64,000 nucleotides of DNA from Pyricularia pennisetigena (taxonomy: Eukaryota; Ascomycota; Sordariomycetes; Magnaporthales; Pyriculariaceae): NCBI RefSeq assembly GCF_004337985.1, contig NC_043741.1, forward strand, positions 5,233,445-5,297,444, in the 5' to 3' direction. Within the stretch, counting starts at the first letter, position 1. Each line of letters opens with the position of its first letter. The translations under genes were made by a program, and so were the position numbers. Under the pieces are notes generated by a model, which did no database searches, was not told where the DNA came from, and was given only the letters and a program-made list of their open reading frames with translations. Positions 60,401-64,000 of this stretch are shown here, piece after piece.

Positions 60401-60849
60401 TCCTTAATTTGGGTTAAATACCATTTTCCGGTAAATTATCCAAAGGAATTCCAGGAATAAATCCTGCGTTAATCCCGGAATTATATAAAAAAATATCGGC
60501 GCGGACTAACCGTCGATATTTACGTCGCAATTATTTATTTCCCGTATATCGGTTCGTATTCGTCCCGTTACCGTACCCAACCGGCGGATTTATGTTAAAA
60601 AGATTTTTATTATTCCTAATTTTTCGGTACAATTTTTATTTATAACCGCGTAATATTCGCATTTTAAATCCATTTATATAATAATAAATTTCGTTAAATT
60701 AATTAAAACCGGGATAAAAAATGGTCGTTTATTTATTATAATTTGTATTTTTTTTAACTGTTTTTTCCGATTTATATTTATTAACGTATTATAGGGTGGT
60801 CCGGGCCCGTCGCGTCGATTTTCCCCTGGGTTAAAATTATAACCCAAAA

Positions 60850-61870
60850 TTAATTTTTTCCTTTTTCGGGGTTATTTAACGTCGGACGTATAACCGGTGC
60901 GAATTGGTAATTTTGGGTGTAATAGGAGGCGGACCCGCAACGGAAATAGGCCCCCGTTTTACAACGTCGTTGGAATTTTTAAACGGATATTTATAAGGTT
61001 TTATTTTTCCTTTTATTTTTATTTAATCGGCGTTTTTTTCGTTTTTTATTAACGTTATAACGGTTTCGGTTAACTTTTATCGTTAATACGCCCGTTATTA
61101 TTATATTTTTTAAACCTGTTTATAAGGAATTTGGGAGGGGGGCGTTCCGTTTTTAACCGAAACGTTTATCCAAATTAATAATTTTTAAATTTTGGATAAT
61201 ATAGCGGTATATAACGATAAATCCGTGGTAAGAGTCGGAAACGATACCCCTTTTTACCGACGCCTTTTTTATCCGGTTAACGACCCGGAAACGCAAATAA
61301 TTAGCCCGTATTTCGTTTAATTATTTAAAACCCCCGGTCGCAGTAAAAAAACGTTCGAATTTAATAAGGAAATATACAAACGATTCGCCGTATTATATTC
61401 GGAATACCTCCAATTCGGCGAAAGTTTGGGTTTTTTTATAAAGGTTATCGTACGTACGTCCCAAATATTCGATAAAATCCTTATAATTATATTTTTTTCC
61501 CGTACCCCTTATTTCGTAAAAAAAACGGACGATATTTTATATTATAATAGTAAAATTAAATTATATATTTAAATTGGTCGCGCTGATTCCCGATAAATTC
61601 CGCGTCGCGTATCAATTTGTACGAAATAATTAATTTCCAAATTGTAAACGTAACCGGTACGCCGTCGTATAATAGGGGGTTACGTAAAAATTTCTTTTTA
61701 AAGCGTTATTTTTGCGCGGTCGCGCCTGCGTTTAAGGAATATAATTACATTTAAATAATACGTTCCTCCAATATCGCGATATTCGCGACCAAATTTTAGT
61801 AAAAATTGTAAATTTCCCCTCCCGCGCCTGGTTTTAAATTAATTATTATCGTGTTTAAATTTAAACGTTA
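60850..61870 (-). pseudogene. Chromovirus 2 gag relic
   Basis: Minus-strand reading from about 61480 leftwards is protein-like (FAELEVFRI, ANYLRFRVVNRIKKAS). It becomes Lys/Arg-rich and ends with a CCHC-like knuckle remnant (CKTGAYFRCGSAS) near 60930-60990. Position next to the 5' LTR supports gag. Heavily interrupted. Confidence 0.6.
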
Positions 61871-61875
61871 ATAAA

Positions 61876-62063
61876 TATTATAAAATAAACCAACGGCTTT
61901 AAAACCGTTAAATATCTTTATTGGTATTATTATTAACGTTGGGGGAAAAGGGAGGAAAAAGTGCATATCCGGGTCGTGGTAATGTCCTTCCCCTTATATA
62001 TTATCCCTGACCCGCTTTTGTATCTTATTACGTAATACGTGCCTTAGGCACGAATCCATAACA
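61876..62063 (-). repeat. Chromovirus 2 5' LTR
   Basis: A 188-bp partner of 54517-54704. The G-to-A differences between the two, such as gggtaagcc versus aaataaacc, show RIP acting after insertion. Confidence 0.88.
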
Positions 62064-62700
62064 CTTTTTTAATATTTTTTAAAACATTTACCAACGTATT
62101 ATCCCCGCCACCAAAGGACCCCAAAAACCGGCCCCTTGCATTATAGCCGGAAATTATTATTACCCCGGTACCCGCGCCATTAAATAGGCCGCCCGTACCC
62201 CGTATATATAAAACCACCACCGTTCGGTTAATTAAAACCAATTTTGTTTCGGTATCGCGGACGTAACCCAAATTTAATCTAACGCCAAATAATGGATTAA
62301 TAAATTTCGTATAACCCGAATATTATTTCCCATCGTATAAAAATACGGATTTCCTGGATCGTTTACCCATCCCGTTATAAAAAAGTTTTTAATTAAGTAA
62401 AAATTAATCCGTATCGGCGATAATTATTATAATTTGGCGTAGGGTAAAAAATACGAATATTACCAAAATGGTTCGCATTATACCCTATATGAATTATGTT
62501 AATTATTTTAAAATTAATAATAATATTAACCCGTCCGCCTGGTTCGGTCGCGGAAATAATATTTTCCGTAATACGAACGAAACCCTAATCGCTTAAACCC
62601 TTAAACGTTTTTAATCCGCTGCTGGCGTCGCCGCAGCAAAAACACACGTTAATAACCAAATATTAACATATTATTTTATTAGTAATTCGTCGAATATAAA
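62064..62700 (+). pseudogene. Unidentified plus-strand coding relic, right of chromovirus 2
   Basis: A Pro/Thr-rich then mixed frame (PPKDPKNRPLAL, KTTTVRLIKTNFVSVSRT, NPSAWFGRGNNIFRN) with TAA/TAG at probable Gln codons. It lies directly after the ctttt duplication and is in the same sense as the Asn/Pro repeats at 54210-54516, so the two may be one gene cut by chromovirus 2. The opposite strand is open at 62044-62271 but overlaps the LTR and is Gly/Val-rich nonsense. Family unknown. Confidence 0.4.
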
Positions 62701-63179
62701 CAAGGTAACAGTCGTATTTGGTTACGAAACGATAAATGTTTTGGTATAATATATTAATATAATAGATTAATGTTTTTTTTATTGGATTGCGATAATTATT
62801 ATAATCCTTGCATTAACATATCCTGTTATTTACTATATTGTAACAGCTGTTACAATTTTTTGCGGTAATGCCAAACAATTACTGCTATAATATAATAATT
62901 ATTACAATTTGATTTTCACTCTTTTATATATTTTGTAATAACGGGTACAATTCTAATTATTGGTTAATTTATTTTTAATCGCCGGCGTATTCGGGTTTTT
63001 GATTTATTTCAAAATAGGTAATCCCGGCAAATAGATTAAAAGCAATAAAATGCCCGTTTGGTAAAAGATTTTGGCCTCCGTACCGGATATATTTAACGAT
63101 AGGGGTACCAAACCCATTTTCGATAATTTGGCAAATCGGCGTCGCCTACCCCTTATCCCCCCCCTTATCCGCTAAAGCG
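62701..63179. other. AT-rich DNA, nothing identified
   Basis: No open frame of note, no recognised repeat. Possible 3' flank of the preceding relic. Confidence 0.5.
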
Positions 63180-63438
63180 ACTAGTCTCAGGGCTTATCCC
63201 TAAAGCCCAAAGCTCCACAATTGATCCACTCCGTTCGCTTCGCTCCACTTCGTAACTCAATTGCGGCTTTGCAATATACCTGTGCGTCCATCCAAAAAAC
63301 GCTTTGGTTTAGGTTTGAGGACAATTTGTCAATTTTCGCCGTTTATAGCGGTATTTTTGGCCTTTTTTTAACCGAAACTCCTTTATTATTCCACAATTAC
63401 GTATAATATTAAAAAAATAAAATATCGTTGAAAATAGC
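63180..63438 (+). repeat. ~250-bp direct repeat, right copy
   Basis: Matches 49979-50230 in the same orientation, from tagtctcagggcttatccc to about gttgaaaata. Slightly more RIP-mutated than the left copy. A 61-codon frame lies inside it, but the left copy does not keep that frame cleanly. Confidence 0.7.
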
Positions 63439-64000
63439 GTTTAATACCGCTATTAGCAGCAATTCGATTTATTTTGTTATTTGCTATAATGGCCGAATTC
63501 GATACCACCTGCCCTTAATCCGTTCATGGCGGTACTGTTTTTTCGATTTTTTTTCGATTTTCAATTCTTTTTTAATATTATTTTTAATTTCTGACCAAAT
63601 TTTATAATTTTTGCACGTGGAGGGTCGTATATGTTTATATATCGCTATAATGAATTTTGTTGCATATACCAGATTATATAAGCAGTTAAATAGGCGGATA
63701 GGCAAAGTATATACTTTTTTATATGTAATTTACAATCGAAACTCGTTTATATTTTTACCGATTTTAACGATAATAAAACCAAAATTTCAAAAGTCCGATT
63801 ACGCATATAAATAGACGTCCAGATCCAATGTTGCCCAAAATATCGGCTCTAAAAACTGTTTAAAAAAGAAAATACTAAGTGTGTATTTTATATATCTTTT
63901 TGCTTTATTTAATTAATTGTATATTATTTTTGTTTTGCAGCTAAATTTTGTGGGTTTTGCACGTGGGGGGTGGCATATATATATTTAATATAATATCTTA
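63439..64000. other. Unassigned right edge
   Basis: AT-rich. Two similar short motifs, tttgcacgtggagggtcgta at about 63611 and ttttgcacgtggggggtggc at about 63953, lie 340 bp apart in the same orientation. Short frames on both strands are unsupported. Confidence 0.35.

Larger units (their letters stand above)
54517..62063 (-). mobile_element. Ty3/gypsy chromovirus 2, full length, minus strand, RIP-mutated
   Basis: A 7547-bp element with short LTRs (54517-54704 and 61876-62063). Target-site duplication ctttt is perfect (54512-54516 and 62064-62068). On the minus strand the LTR starts TGTTATGG. The order from right to left is gag with a CxxC/CGSAS knuckle-like motif (~60930), RT with YLDDILIY, then a chromodomain at ~57135-57330. 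About 2.4 kb separates the chromodomain from the 3' LTR and holds 120-bp repeats and a possible plus-strand ORF. Confidence 0.9.

Noticed and set aside
62044..62271. Gly/Val-rich minus frame at the right edge of chromovirus 2
   Set aside because: Starts within the LTR and crosses the insertion edge; the plus strand is more protein-like.
1..64000. CRISPR array, bacterial operon or rRNA genes
   Set aside because: No spaced short direct repeats, no ribosome-binding-site-led gene clusters and no rRNA-like sequence; introns, LTR elements and RIP indicate a fungal genome.

Overview
The window reads as a repeat-rich, AT-rich block of a filamentous ascomycete (Pezizomycotina) genome. Almost every transposon copy carries dense C-to-T / G-to-A change. 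CA/TG dinucleotides are scarce, CG is retained, and reading frames are interrupted mostly by TAA/TAG where Gln codons would be expected. That is the pattern left by repeat-induced point mutation (RIP). A few islands of normal composition survive: about 8.4-10.6, 11.3-11.8, 15.5-16.8, 33.9-34.6, 47.0-47.6 and 50.0-50.2 kb. No organism is named from sequence alone. A RIP-active plant-associated Sordariomycete is my guess, because the best gene resembles the AVR-Pita effector family.

Layout. 1-8.4 kb: RIP-decayed DNA with no recognisable family. 8.43-8.65 kb: a foldback MITE with 7-bp target-site duplications. 8.89-9.84 kb: an apparently intact five-exon gene for a secreted aspzincin (M35-like) metalloprotease, followed by a 4 x 21-bp repeat. 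10.37 and 16.72 kb: two short telomere-like tracts in opposite orientations. Between them lie decayed coding DNA and a small Cys-rich gene (16.26-16.75 kb). 17.84-25.51 kb: complete Ty1/copia element 1. 26.49-33.72 kb: complete Ty3/gypsy chromovirus 1 with an antisense zinc-finger ORF. These two elements interrupt one minus-strand host gene of unknown function. 33.87-34.56 and 46.98-47.63 kb: two copies of a 656-687 bp TG...CA insertion carrying pol III-like boxes. 34.56-49.98 kb: a mosaic of copia fragments around complete copia element 2 (37.64-45.27 kb). 49.98-63.44 kb: two ~250-bp direct repeats flank a RecQ-type helicase pseudogene and a further decayed ORF, both disrupted by Ty3/gypsy chromovirus 2 (54.52-62.06 kb, minus strand).

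Telomere-like tracts, a RecQ helicase relic, an effector-like protease and nested RIP-mutated retroelements together suggest subtelomeric or formerly subtelomeric DNA. LTR ends, target-site duplications and exon joins were read directly from the sequence. Family names rest on motif recognition, with no database search.
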